Shown: positions 17,950 through 26,820, counted from the stretch's first letter. The stretch is 64,000 nt of DNA from Spirosoma sp. SC4-14 (GCF_037201965.1 NZ_CP147519.1:124001-188000); one strand, 5' to 3'. Program-made: numbers and translations. The notes: a model not told the origin generated them from the sequence alone.

Positions 17950-19089
17950 ATGATAACAGCACTGACATCTACAAAGTCAAACTTTGCAGGAGATTTAAAC
18001 ATAAAAATTTTTAATTCAGGAGAAAATGCCATTTTTCCAGTCACATCAACCATCATTTATGGCGAAAAAGATGCCATTTTGATTGATGCTCAATTTCAAA
18101 AACAATACGTACTAGAACTAATTGAGGAAATAAACGCCTTAGGCAAAAACCTACTTGTGGTTTACATTTCGCACAGCGATCCCGATTATTATTTTGGTTT
18201 AGATGAAATAAAAAAAGCATTCCCAAACGCAAACATTGTTTCTTCAGCCCAAACTGCTTATCTTATTTCGGCTTCAAAAGATCAAAAATTTGCTATTTGG
18301 GAAGGGCAGCTAAAAAGTGATGCACCAACAGAAGTCATTACCCCCCAAGCTACCTCTTTATTGCCCGATTTGGAGGGAAATAAAATTGAAATTATCACTA
18401 CAAAGAATGACCCTGCACACAGTTTTTTATGGATTTCATCTTCAAAAACAATTATAGGCGGCATTTCAGTAAATCTCGAAGGTTCCCATATTTGGATGGC
18501 TGACACCAATAATGTAGCAGCAATCGATGCCTGGATTGCTCAACTCGACAAGATGAAATCGCTTCATCCAGAAAAAGTAATTCCTTCACATTTTATTTAT
18601 TATAACGATAGTCCAAAAAGTATAGATTTTACAAAACAATATTTAGTTGATTACAAAAATGCAGCAGACAGCAGAAGTGGGGCAGAACTGGCTGTGGAGA
18701 TGGAGAAAAAATACCCAACGTTTGTTGGAAGAGATATGTTAGAAATGGGTGCAAAAGTGTTTAAGGGAGAATTAAACTGGGATTTGAAATCGCCCTATCC
18801 GGCAATTGGCAATAAGGTGGAAGTAAATTTTGGTGAAATTTCATTTGTATTAAACTTTGTAGACAATAAGCAGATGTCTTTTGAGGGCCAAGGCGGAGCA
18901 ACGGATTCGGTAGATTACACCGCAACCGAAATTGCCAAAAATATATTTATGGTGTATTGGCACGAACCGCATGTTGGAGATAATGTTGTTCACGTTCAGG
19001 ATTATAATCAAAGTATAGTGTACACTAATATTGCCAGTAGGAGTGGAGAATTTTTTCACCTCAAAGGCACATTAAAAATAGTTGATTAA
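17950..19089 (+). CDS. Metallo-beta-lactamase-fold protein with C-terminal MoaF-like domain
   Basis: The protein is 379 aa from the ATG at 17950; the frame is open further upstream (TTG at 17857), but that part looks like intergenic decay. Residues 1-260 follow the MBL fold of a family whose usual motif is HGHPDHYFG. Here it reads SHSDPDYYFG, so the second and last histidines of HxHxDH are Asp and Tyr. Later positions (DPAHS, MADTNN, PSHF) are kept. The last 100 residues resemble a MoaF-like lipocalin domain (GEISFVLNFVDNKQMSFEG). Hydrolase activity is doubtful. The AT-rich composition suggests transfer. Confidence 0.75.
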   Translation: MITALTSTKSNFAGDLNIKIFNSGENAIFPVTSTIIYGEKDAILIDAQFQKQYVLELIEEINALGKNLLVVYISHSDPDYYFGLDEIKKAFPNANIVSSAQTAYLISASKDQKFAIWEGQLKSDAPTEVITPQATSLLPDLEGNKIEIITTKNDPAHSFLWISSSKTIIGGISVNLEGSHIWMADTNNVAAIDAWIAQLDKMKSLHPEKVIPSHFIYYNDSPKSIDFTKQYLVDYKNAADSRSGAELAVEMEKKYPTFVGRDMLEMGAKVFKGELNWDLKSPYPAIGNKVEVNFGEISFVLNFVDNKQMSFEGQGGATDSVDYTATEIAKNIFMVYWHEPHVGDNVVHVQDYNQSIVYTNIASRSGEFFHLKGTLKIVD

Positions 19090-19187
19090 ATACCTGACCC
19101 GCTGAAAATTTTGCTAAAAACGAGTAGTATCAGAGTATCAAAAACACAAGTTCCTTACGTTAGCAATCAACTTTTGTTGCCGTCTTA

Positions 19188-19425
19188 TTGACAATGAGTA
19201 AGTCTGAAATGTCGGCGTCTTATTACCATTAGGGCAACCTACAAATGGATCGTCGAGGCGACAAATTGATGATGAAGCCCTGCACTAACTCCATTAGAGA
19301 TGTTTATGCATTCGGCCTGACTTAAGGTTGGTTTAGTCGCACCCTAACCGAATATAATGGGGTTAGTGCCTTCCTTCTTTGACAAAAAAGAGGTAGCTTT
19401 CATTACGAACTAATATACCGCTCAA
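19188..19425 (+). mobile_element. Internally deleted IS630 derivative (MITE-like)
   Basis: This 238-bp element is bounded by TA (19186-19187 and 19426-19427), with ends TTGACAATGAGTAAG and CCGCTCAA that resemble those of the IS630 copies. The left part aligns with the IS630 5' end, including the decayed helix-turn-helix stretch TTAAGGTTGGTTTAGTCGCACC. A deletion then joins it to the 3' end (TTCTTTGACAAAAAAGAGG). It has no coding capacity and could be mobilised only in trans. Confidence 0.6.
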
Positions 19426-19437
19426 TAACCGATAACG

Positions 19438-20161
19438 AAAAATGAGCAGCGCAATAATTCTTTCCGACAGCAGAGTAGTAAACACATCGACCAAAAATGC
19501 TTATCAAAAATTAATAGATCCAGCCGAGCAAGTAAAATGGAATTCACTTTATTTAGAAGCAACACTAAACCCAAAAGGCGAGATCAAAAATAACTCTGTA
19601 ATGACAGGTAATTTTAAAGGGTCAGGTAAAGCAACGGTTATATTTCAAAATGTCCAACCCAATAAAGAGTTTACGCATTATTCAAAAATGAAAATGTTTA
19701 ACTTACTTAATTTAGGTGAGTTCCACCACACTTACAATGTAGTTGATAAAAACGGCCAAACGGAAGTTACACAAACCGTTTCTTTCGTACCTAAAAGTTT
19801 TGGCCTGTTATTGAAAAGTGTAATTGTAAATAGTTTTAAAAAAAGATTACCAGAAAGTTTTGATGAATTTCAACAGTACATTGAAATGAATAACGCTTGA
19901 TTATTTAACCCTTTTATAAGCACGTCAATTTTATCAATACATGTATTGGTTCTAAAAAAGCAAGTGGTCTAGCCTAGTCAAGCTCCATAAACAAAAAAAG
20001 AGCGTCAGGAAGGCTACCGCCATTACCATTAGACCAGGAATAATCAACGCAACAGCATTCAAAAACTGCTATTCGGTGAGCTTGTTTACTAAGCAAAGTG
20101 AAATCGAAGCCCTGGTTGATGCCATCCGGCAAGGCACGGCCTTGGTCTGGCAACCCATCGA
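19438..20161 (+). repeat. 724-bp direct repeat, copy 1
   Basis: This segment is repeated at 25263-25986, 5825 bp downstream in the same orientation, and I saw no mismatch on reading both. It holds the whole SRPBCC gene plus about 260 bp after it. That tail contains a plus-strand frame ending LFTKQSEIEALVDAIRQG that looks like a decayed protein C terminus, weakly like class V aminotransferases. Such exactness implies a recent duplication or gene conversion. Confidence 0.9.
19442..19900 (+). CDS. SRPBCC-family (START-like) protein, copy 1
   Basis: A 152-aa single-domain SRPBCC/polyketide-cyclase-like protein. It has the N-terminal strand-loop RVVNTSTKNAYQKLIDPAEQ, a central beta sheet (FTHYSKMKMFNLLNLGEFHH) and the C-terminal helix FKKRLPESFDEFQQYIE. 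These proteins bind small hydrophobic ligands; the ligand is unknown. The amino acid sequence is identical to the gene at 25267-25725, and a diverged third copy lies at 28473-28931. It is preceded by a decayed IS630 derivative. Confidence 0.8.
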   Translation: MSSAIILSDSRVVNTSTKNAYQKLIDPAEQVKWNSLYLEATLNPKGEIKNNSVMTGNFKGSGKATVIFQNVQPNKEFTHYSKMKMFNLLNLGEFHHTYNVVDKNGQTEVTQTVSFVPKSFGLLLKSVIVNSFKKRLPESFDEFQQYIEMNNA

Positions 20162-20163
20162 CA

Positions 20164-20257
20164 AGCATTAGAAGATTCTACGCTTTATACCTTGAGTAAG
20201 AACTATTTTGATGCGATATGCCTGGACTTTCCAGGTATGGAAACCTTTTTTCGCTTA
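20164..20257 (+). pseudogene. Internal fragment of a Crp/Fnr-like gene
   Basis: About 94 bp match the intact Crp-like gene at roughly 26521-26614 with scattered differences (LEDSTLYSLSKNDFDAICLD region). The 5' part is missing, having been replaced by the end of the 724-bp repeat. The 3' part is cut by IS630 copy 2 at a TA inside the sequence for ETFFRL. Together with 17547-17618 it shows that at least one additional Crp-like gene once existed here. Confidence 0.7.
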
Positions 20258-21323
20258 TTGATACGTGAATTAATCCGTAAAGAAAGCAACTTCTTTCTTG
20301 CGGAAAAATGAGGTAACTAGTTTAGGGTCGCCGTGTAAGCGCTCCATTTGCTTAAGTACTGCTGCCTGAAACTGCTCTAACGAGGTGAACAACTGGTTCT
20401 TTAGACTTCGCTTTAGATGGCTCCAGAGTAACTCCACTGGGTTCAATTCAGGACTGTAAGCCGGTAGCCGTTCCAGATGAACTCGCCCTGGTTTACAGCT
20501 TAAAAATGCTTTGACTGCTTGACTACGGTGAATACTAGCCCCATCCCAGATCACCAATAGGTTGGACTTGCGATAGCGACTACAAAGCTTATTCAAAAAA
20601 CACACTATTTCATCGCTGATTAAAGGCCGATCCTGAACGGCCAGATACAACCGGCCGTTAGGGGCGATGGCTGCGATCAGACTCAAATGAGTACGCCCGG
20701 CTTGCTCCGCAACCACTGGTGTTCGCCCACAGGGTGCCCGCGTATGAAGCTACCAGGGGTAATAGATGGCAGGCAGCATCGTCACTATAGACGATAACTC
20801 TATCCTCAGCCTTGGCTTTTTTTAAGTTCAGCTAGCCACTCCTGCCGCCAGTGGGTAACAGCCTGAGCATCCTGCTGACGGTCTTTTCTTTGAGGTTTCT
20901 GCCGACTCCATCCTACTTTTTTAAGTAGACGCCCTACTTGGGAGAGATCATAGCTTAAGCCAAAACATGTCTTGATAACCTCGTTGACACGCGGCCTGGT
21001 CCAAACAGCTCCTGAAAATCCGTGGTGCTCTATCCCTTTATTAAGTTGGTTAACCAAGTCGACCAATTGTTGGCTCGACAAGCGAGCAGGTGCACCTATC
21101 CGTTTACCTTCCTGCTACCCTACAGTGCCTTTTTGTTGATATTTGGTCAGGGTTCGACTGACCCAGCCTTGAGTTAGACCAAACGCCTGAGCTATAGCTT
21201 GCTGCTTCCAACCGGCTTGTTCGAGTTCGACACAACGTCGCCGTAAAGCTTCATAATCACTTTGTTTGTAGCTGGCCATAATAACAATAAGGTACAAATA
21301 TTACAGACTTACTCACGAATCAA
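20258..21323 (-). mobile_element. IS630-family insertion sequence, copy 2 (inactivated)
   Basis: A 1066-bp relative of copy 1 in inverse orientation, bounded by TA at 20256-20257 and 21324-21325 with the same terminal inverted repeats. The transposase is broken: a frame change after QQKGTVG near 21115, the A7 slippage site after LKKSQG near 20806, and a further break near 20720-20800 before the DDE part (20270-20716, IWDGASIH and YSPELNPVELLW still readable). The A7 run at the A/B junction is conserved between the two copies. Confidence 0.82.
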
Positions 21324-21342
21324 TAACAGAATATCATTTTAC

Positions 21343-21350
21343 TACCTTTG
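21343..21350 (+). promoter_or_regulatory. Bacteroidetes -7 promoter element (TACCTTTG)
   Basis: TACCTTTG fits the TAnnTTTG -7 consensus of the Bacteroidetes housekeeping sigma factor and ends 4 bases before the ATG of the AraC gene at 21355. The mRNA leader would be nearly absent. The matching -33 region would fall at or inside the end of IS630 copy 2 (21323), so the insertion may have supplied or altered the upstream part of this promoter. Confidence 0.5.
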
Positions 21351-21354
21351 CAAA

Positions 21355-22215
21355 ATGTTCAAAACCATATCCATTAGTGACCTTATCAACCAACCTCATA
21401 GACAGGTTGATTTTCTTGTGGACAAATTTGAAGATATGGTAGAACCTGAAAATATTGAGTTTCCACATAAGCACAATTTTTACGAAATTTTGTGGATTAC
21501 AAAAGGCAATAGCAATCAAAATATTAACTATAAAAACTATACAATTTCAGAAAATACTTTATTTTTTATTTCGCCTAGTCAATTGCACATGTTTGAAAAG
21601 TGGGAAAACATTAAAGGGTTTGTTGTTTTATTTACAGAACAATTTTTCCTTCAAATATTTCAAAATAAAAACATTCTTTTTGAGATTTCCTATTTAGATA
21701 ATCTTCACGAAAATCCATTTTTACAACTAAAAAAAGAAGACATCAATACTGTTCAGCCTGTTATTGATTTACTCTACTATGAATGTAAAAGCATTGAACA
21801 ATCAACCGAAACAGTGCAAGCATTATTGTTAATATTGTTGAGACGAATCCAGAAATTATTTTCTATACAAAGCTATCAAAAAAGCAGCAACCAACAAATT
21901 GTAATTTTCAAACAATTTAAAAATTTAGTAGAGGTAAATTTCGCTAAAAGCATTCCTATTTCTCAATACGCTTCTCTATTAAATATATCAGCACATCAAT
22001 TAAACTCATTTGTAAAAGCAACCAGTGGAAAAACTACCACTGAAATAATAAAAGAACGAGTTGTTTTAGAAGCTCAACAATTACTAAATTTTTCAGAATT
22101 CACAATAAGCCAAATTTCTTACAAACTCGGTTTTGAAGATAGTAGCTACTTTGCGCGATACTTCAAAAAACATACCGGACTTTCACCACAAGATTTTAGA
22201 AAAACCCTTTCCTAA
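21355..22215 (+). CDS. AraC-family transcriptional regulator
   Basis: A 286-aa protein starting MFKTISISDL at 21355; the frame is open further upstream into the IS630 end, but the ATG next to the promoter element is the natural start. The N-terminal cupin domain shows PHKHNFYEILWITKGNSNQ and LFFISPSQLHMF. The C-terminal AraC domain shows QYASLLNISAHQLNSFVKAT and ISYKLGFEDSSYFARYFKKH. It is AT-rich, like the genes downstream. It heads a cluster of small redox/hydrolase genes on the same strand and probably regulates them. Confidence 0.9.
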   Translation: MFKTISISDLINQPHRQVDFLVDKFEDMVEPENIEFPHKHNFYEILWITKGNSNQNINYKNYTISENTLFFISPSQLHMFEKWENIKGFVVLFTEQFFLQIFQNKNILFEISYLDNLHENPFLQLKKEDINTVQPVIDLLYYECKSIEQSTETVQALLLILLRRIQKLFSIQSYQKSSNQQIVIFKQFKNLVEVNFAKSIPISQYASLLNISAHQLNSFVKATSGKTTTEIIKERVVLEAQQLLNFSEFTISQISYKLGFEDSSYFARYFKKHTGLSPQDFRKTLS

Positions 22216-22291
22216 AAGTACTGATAAATCTACGTTTTGTCCTAACAAATTCGGCTCTTTGGTTCTCATCTTTGCAGTATCAAATTTCATA

Positions 22292-22406
22292 ATACCAATT
22301 CTGGATCATCATGTCGTGTTCTTCAATCGCGGCACATCCTATTTATGTCCTGACGATCATATGGTTAACTTTCTAAAAATACGACATTAATACCCTGAAT
22401 TGGTAT
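22292..22406. repeat. 10-bp inverted repeat pair flanking a 95-bp gene-free segment
   Basis: ATACCAATTC (22292-22301) and its exact complement GAATTGGTAT (22397-22406) bracket 95 bp with no plausible gene. The right arm ends 4 bp before the DUF5519 start codon. It could be a small MITE-like element or an operator pair for the adjacent AraC regulator. The evidence is only the symmetry. Confidence 0.35.
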
Positions 22407-22410
22407 AATT

Positions 22411-22833
22411 ATGACACTCGAAGAAAAAGGACGTATCGTTCCTCCTCCAACAATGAGTGCTTACCCACAAATGGTAAGCCTTGTAATTCAACAATGGAAA
22501 AATATTATTTCAGCATCTCATTGGGATTTGTATGATAACTCAAAAGTTGATGGAGCGGATTTTTATGTAGGCAAAAATGAATTGGGACACATTCACTTAG
22601 ACGGTTCAGTTCACTTGGCAACAACTTATGAATTACGAATACCATTAATTGAAAATAATCTTGCACAAAAATTTTCTTATGGTGGTGAATACGAAGGTTG
22701 GGTACAATTCAAAATCCCAACTAAAAACGATGCAAAACAAGCAATATGGCTTTTTCAATTAAATTATGAAAGGCTTATGGGTATTCCTATTGAAACTTTA
22801 ATTTATAAAATAAACAAACAAAACATCAATTAA
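22411..22833 (+). CDS. DUF5519 / luciferase-domain family protein
   Basis: A 140-aa protein resembling the DUF5519 'luciferase' domain family: GADFYVGKNELGHIHLDGSV, then a predicted strand-helix unit ending YEGWVQFKIPTKNDAKQAIW and LFQLNYERLM. Function is unknown; it is a small cytoplasmic alpha/beta protein. It is followed after 1 base by the NAD(P)-binding gene, so the two are co-translated. Composition matches the AT-rich neighbours. Confidence 0.7.
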   Translation: MTLEEKGRIVPPPTMSAYPQMVSLVIQQWKNIISASHWDLYDNSKVDGADFYVGKNELGHIHLDGSVHLATTYELRIPLIENNLAQKFSYGGEYEGWVQFKIPTKNDAKQAIWLFQLNYERLMGIPIETLIYKINKQNIN

Positions 22834-22834
22834 A

Positions 22835-23455
22835 ATGTCAAAAAAAGTAATCGTTTTTGGAGCAACAGGCTTAATGGGAAAACAAATCGTAAAGGAAAAT
22901 TTAAAAGTAGGAAATGAAGTAACAGTCTACATCCGCCAAACTGAATATCCTGAAAACATAAACATTATAACAGGAGATCTCAATGATGAAAGCAAAATTA
23001 CTGAAGCCATAAAAGGTTTTGATGTAATTGTTTCTGCAATTGGAAACCGAAACTATGAAGACCCAACAATGGTAGTTGCACCTGTTGGAAAATTATTATC
23101 AAAATCTGTTTCGGATAATCAAAGATTAATTTTAGTATTTGGTTCAGGACTTACATTACACAACAACAAAACATTGCGTAGAGATTTACCAGGGCAACCA
23201 GAATTTTTGAAAAACCAAAGAGCTGACCATTGGGAAGCCTACATCAACATTGCACCATTAGATATTAACTATCTTTTCATCTGCCCAACAATGGTGGCAG
23301 AGGGCGATGCCGATAAAAATTATCTATCACAAGAAAATTATTTCCCGAAAAGTGAAGCAAAACAAATTTTTTCAGGAAACGTGGGGCATTTTATCGCAAC
23401 AGAAATTGTGGAAAATAAATACAACAAAACAAGGATAGGATTAGTAAACAATTAA
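22835..23455 (+). CDS. NAD(P)-binding (SDR-like) oxidoreductase
   Basis: A 206-aa atypical short-chain dehydrogenase/NmrA-like protein. The Rossmann motif VIVFGATGLMGKQIVKEN sits at the very N terminus, with the next dinucleotide-binding strands at INIITGDLNDES and FDVIVSAIGN. No YxxxK catalytic pair is evident at the usual place, which fits the NAD(P)H-binding 'atypical SDR5' group acting on small carbonyl compounds. It is part of the cluster with DUF5519, DJ-1/PfpI and hydrolase genes. Confidence 0.82.
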   Translation: MSKKVIVFGATGLMGKQIVKENLKVGNEVTVYIRQTEYPENINIITGDLNDESKITEAIKGFDVIVSAIGNRNYEDPTMVVAPVGKLLSKSVSDNQRLILVFGSGLTLHNNKTLRRDLPGQPEFLKNQRADHWEAYINIAPLDINYLFICPTMVAEGDADKNYLSQENYFPKSEAKQIFSGNVGHFIATEIVENKYNKTRIGLVNN

Positions 23456-23468
23456 TTAAATAATAAAA

Positions 23469-24260
23469 ATGAAAAAATCAATTTTAATCACAGCACTTGC
23501 ATTTTTTGCAATGTTCAATTTATCAAATGCTCAAACAAAAAAATCTAAAACGATGAAAATCGTACTTGTAGTTTCAAACCAAGTAAAATCAGAAACAACA
23601 GGGTATCCAATTGGTTTTTGGTTATCCGAATTAGCACAACCGTATCAAACCTTTAAAGAAGCAGGTTATGACATTACAATCGCATCACCTGATGGCGGAA
23701 AAATTATTTTTGATGGATGGAGCGACCCCGAAAGTCCAAACGTAAGAGAGTTGGATTTGGTAAGCACGGGATTCAAACACCATTCTAAAACCGTTGCCTT
23801 AATGGAAAATACTGTTAAATTAGAGGAGGTAAAAGCCGAAAATTTTGATGGAATATTTGTCGTAGGTGGTTTGGGGCCGATGCAAACTTTTTACAACAAT
23901 GAAAAATTACATCAATTCTTTGTCCAGTTTTACGAAGAAGGAAAAGCATCAGCCACTATTTGCCACGGTTCTTGTATTTTATTAAAAACAAAATTGAGCA
24001 ATGGAAAATTATTAGCCGAAGGTAAAAAATGGACTGGATTTTGTAACTCAGAAGAGGATATTGTAGACAAAAATGCAGGAAAAAAAATGCAACCATTTAG
24101 GATAGAAGACGAAGCCAAAAAAATGAATACGAAATATGTTACAGGTTCATCGCCTTATAAATCATTTGCCGTAGCAGACGGAAATTTAATAAGTGGACAA
24201 CAAGGAAGTAGCGGAAAAGAAACAGCAGAACTGGTGGTTAAATTCTTAACTAAAAAATAA
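23469..24260 (+). CDS. DJ-1/PfpI-family protein (exported, type 1 glutamine amidotransferase-like)
   Basis: A 263-aa protein. The N-terminal signal peptide (ILITALAFFAMFNLSNAQ) predicts export. The DJ-1/PfpI domain follows: MKIVLVVSNQVKSETTGYPI, IFVVGGLGPMQTFYNNE, and the nucleophile elbow ATICHGSCILL with the expected Cys. Members act as chaperones, glyoxalase-III-like enzymes or proteases. Its stop overlaps the start of the next gene by one base (TAATG). Confidence 0.85.
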   Translation: MKKSILITALAFFAMFNLSNAQTKKSKTMKIVLVVSNQVKSETTGYPIGFWLSELAQPYQTFKEAGYDITIASPDGGKIIFDGWSDPESPNVRELDLVSTGFKHHSKTVALMENTVKLEEVKAENFDGIFVVGGLGPMQTFYNNEKLHQFFVQFYEEGKASATICHGSCILLKTKLSNGKLLAEGKKWTGFCNSEEDIVDKNAGKKMQPFRIEDEAKKMNTKYVTGSSPYKSFAVADGNLISGQQGSSGKETAELVVKFLTKK

Positions 24261-25261
24261 TGAAAAAATTTGTTTTTACGGTAATTGTTGTGTGTGCAAC
24301 GATTGCCGTTTCTTGTAATAAAGTAAAAAATAAAATGGCAAATAATTATATAACCGAGAAAGTAAAATTTAAAAGTAACAACCAAAATGTAGCTGGACTT
24401 TTGTGCAATTATAAAAGTAATGAGAAGAAACCAGCAGTAGTTATTTTGGGACCAATATGTTCTGTAAAAGAGCAATCGCCAATTCAATATGCTACAAGAT
24501 TAGGCGAAAAGGGTTTTGTAGCTTTATGTTTTGATGCAAGGAATTATGGCGAAAGTGAAGGAAAACCGAGACAATTTGAAAGTTTAAAAAATAAAGAAGA
24601 GGATGTGAAATCGGCTATTGATTATTTGCTTTCAAGAAGTGATGTTGATGCTGGCAAAATTTTTATTGTTGGTGTCTGCAACGGTGCCAATGAAATGATG
24701 CAAGTAAGTATTGATGACAAACGAGTAAAAGCTGTGGCGTTGGTTTCGGGCAATTATTTAATAAAAGAAAATATGATTAATCTTTTAGGTAATGAAAGTA
24801 TTTGGAATAATCATTTGCAAAGAGCAGTAATAGCTAAAGAAAAATTTAAAAACACAGGCAAAGCAGATTATATAAAAATAGTTGATAGTATAGGCACAGA
24901 ACAACTCTTGCCACCTTTGCCGATTTATGGGTGGTATCATCCTTGGGAAAATAAAGCACCATATTTTACATATCGTGGTGGTTGGCAAAACAAAGTGACA
25001 GCAATGAGCGAATTTGAAACATTGAATTTTGATGCGTTAGCCACTTCAAAAAAAATATTTAAACCTACTTTGGTTATTCACGGAGAAATGAGTGATGGTG
25101 GTTATGAGTTTGCCAAACAAATTTTTATTTCAATTCCAACACAAAACAAAAAATCGGTTTGGATTGACAATACCGTTCACTTTCAATTTTATGACGACCC
25201 AATTATTATTGGACAATCAGTAAATGAAATTTCAGATTGGTTTAATCAAAACATCAAATAA
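24260..25261 (+). CDS. Alpha/beta hydrolase (dienelactone-hydrolase/YcjY-like) lipoprotein
   Basis: A 333-aa protein with a lipoprotein signal (VIVVCATIAVSC, Cys19). The alpha/beta-hydrolase core shows YATRLGEKGFVALCFDARNY and GESEGKP. The nucleophile elbow reads VGVCNGANE, so Cys replaces the usual Ser, as in dienelactone-hydrolase-like members of the YcjY group. A late His appears in DNTVHFQFYDD. Likely periplasm-facing hydrolase of small esters or thioesters; substrate unknown. It is the last enzyme of the AT-rich cluster before the second SRPBCC copy. Confidence 0.82.
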   Translation: MKKFVFTVIVVCATIAVSCNKVKNKMANNYITEKVKFKSNNQNVAGLLCNYKSNEKKPAVVILGPICSVKEQSPIQYATRLGEKGFVALCFDARNYGESEGKPRQFESLKNKEEDVKSAIDYLLSRSDVDAGKIFIVGVCNGANEMMQVSIDDKRVKAVALVSGNYLIKENMINLLGNESIWNNHLQRAVIAKEKFKNTGKADYIKIVDSIGTEQLLPPLPIYGWYHPWENKAPYFTYRGGWQNKVTAMSEFETLNFDALATSKKIFKPTLVIHGEMSDGGYEFAKQIFISIPTQNKKSVWIDNTVHFQFYDDPIIIGQSVNEISDWFNQNIK

Positions 25262-25262
25262 A

Positions 25263-25986
25263 AAAAATGAGCAGCGCAATAATTCTTTCCGACAGCAGAG
25301 TAGTAAACACATCGACCAAAAATGCTTATCAAAAATTAATAGATCCAGCCGAGCAAGTAAAATGGAATTCACTTTATTTAGAAGCAACACTAAACCCAAA
25401 AGGCGAGATCAAAAATAACTCTGTAATGACAGGTAATTTTAAAGGGTCAGGTAAAGCAACGGTTATATTTCAAAATGTCCAACCCAATAAAGAGTTTACG
25501 CATTATTCAAAAATGAAAATGTTTAACTTACTTAATTTAGGTGAGTTCCACCACACTTACAATGTAGTTGATAAAAACGGCCAAACGGAAGTTACACAAA
25601 CCGTTTCTTTCGTACCTAAAAGTTTTGGCCTGTTATTGAAAAGTGTAATTGTAAATAGTTTTAAAAAAAGATTACCAGAAAGTTTTGATGAATTTCAACA
25701 GTACATTGAAATGAATAACGCTTGATTATTTAACCCTTTTATAAGCACGTCAATTTTATCAATACATGTATTGGTTCTAAAAAAGCAAGTGGTCTAGCCT
25801 AGTCAAGCTCCATAAACAAAAAAAGAGCGTCAGGAAGGCTACCGCCATTACCATTAGACCAGGAATAATCAACGCAACAGCATTCAAAAACTGCTATTCG
25901 GTGAGCTTGTTTACTAAGCAAAGTGAAATCGAAGCCCTGGTTGATGCCATCCGGCAAGGCACGGCCTTGGTCTGGCAACCCATCGA
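25263..25986 (+). repeat. 724-bp direct repeat, copy 2
   Basis: Second copy of the segment at 19438-20161, apparently identical. Beyond position 25986 the two loci diverge: here the decayed plus-strand frame continues to a stop at 26029 (ending FNKLLRK), about 200 bp before an intact Crp-like gene. Copy 1 instead joins a Crp fragment. The 498-bp gap 25726-26224 holds only this repeat tail and decay. Confidence 0.9.
25267..25725 (+). CDS. SRPBCC-family (START-like) protein, copy 2
   Basis: Same 152-aa protein as at 19442-19900, residue for residue. Here it starts 5 bp after the hydrolase stop, in what looks like its original operon position as last gene of the AraC-led cluster. That suggests this is the ancestral copy and the one at 19442 the duplicate. 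Single START-like fold; ligand unknown. Confidence 0.82.
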   Translation: MSSAIILSDSRVVNTSTKNAYQKLIDPAEQVKWNSLYLEATLNPKGEIKNNSVMTGNFKGSGKATVIFQNVQPNKEFTHYSKMKMFNLLNLGEFHHTYNVVDKNGQTEVTQTVSFVPKSFGLLLKSVIVNSFKKRLPESFDEFQQYIEMNNA

Positions 25987-26224
25987 TAGGCAAGGAAAAT
26001 ATAGTTTCAATAAACTACTCAGGAAATAAATTATCCCGCTTCAACCTGGAGGCCATTAGTCTAAAAGTGCCTGTTAAATACGCTGTTTTCATTTTGACCG
26101 CGTCCCGGCCGCGCTGGCAGACCGGGAGAATCGCAGGGTGGTCCCGTATTGCCTTACAGACTTACAACGAAGTTTACGAAATTCACAGTTAACTTTGTTG
26201 TCTACTTAAACGGCTATTTCTTTC

Positions 26225-26803
26225 ATGATGGGAGAGCTCGACAAACTATATAGCAATATAAATTCCAAAGTCCCTATCAGTCTAGAAGACTTTCAAGACC
26301 TAGCAACTTATTTCAAGCCATTAACCGTAAAAAAAAAGAGCACCCTTATTCAGGAAGGCGAGTATAATGATCGATTGTTTTTTGTTGAAAAGGGATTGCT
26401 GTATTTGTACAAAGTACTGCAAGATGGCGACATTCAGGTAATTCAATTTGCTAAAGAAGATTACTGGGTTTCGGATTTATGCAGCTTCTTTTCGGGTTCG
26501 AGGACCTTATTTTCCGTCCAGGCATTAGAAGATTCCACGCTTTACAGCTTAAGTAAAAACGATTTTGATGCGATATGCCTGGACTTTCCAGGCATGGAAA
26601 CCTTTTTTCGCTTAAGTTTTCAGTCGGCCTACATTACTACCTTGATTCGTCTGTCTGATGCTTATTCACAGGATACTGAAACCAAGTATAGTAGAATCAG
26701 CGATGAAAGTGCGGACTTGCTACAACGCGTTCCTCAGTATTTGATCGCTTCTTATTTGGGTGTTTTACCTTCTTCCCTCAGTAGAATCAGGACTAAAAAA
26801 TAG
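26225..26803 (+). CDS. Crp/Fnr-family transcriptional regulator
   Basis: A 192-aa cyclic-nucleotide-binding-like regulator. The cNMP-binding beta roll is visible (KSTLIQEGEYNDRLFFVEKG, LLYLYKVLQDGDIQVIQFAK), followed by the long helix and a C-terminal helix-turn-helix ending RVPQYLIASYLGVLPSSLSR. No Cys cluster for an Fe-S centre is present. Bacteroidetes proteins of this class usually control stress or detoxification genes without binding cAMP. Fragments of a paralogue occur at 17547 and 20164. Confidence 0.88.
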   Translation: MMGELDKLYSNINSKVPISLEDFQDLATYFKPLTVKKKSTLIQEGEYNDRLFFVEKGLLYLYKVLQDGDIQVIQFAKEDYWVSDLCSFFSGSRTLFSVQALEDSTLYSLSKNDFDAICLDFPGMETFFRLSFQSAYITTLIRLSDAYSQDTETKYSRISDESADLLQRVPQYLIASYLGVLPSSLSRIRTKK

Positions 26804-26820
26804 CTTGGGTTTATTTGTTT

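Noticed and set aside
22133..22390. 85-aa frame after the AraC gene
   Set aside because: It starts inside the AraC gene in another frame and crosses the inverted-repeat segment; no protein-like features.
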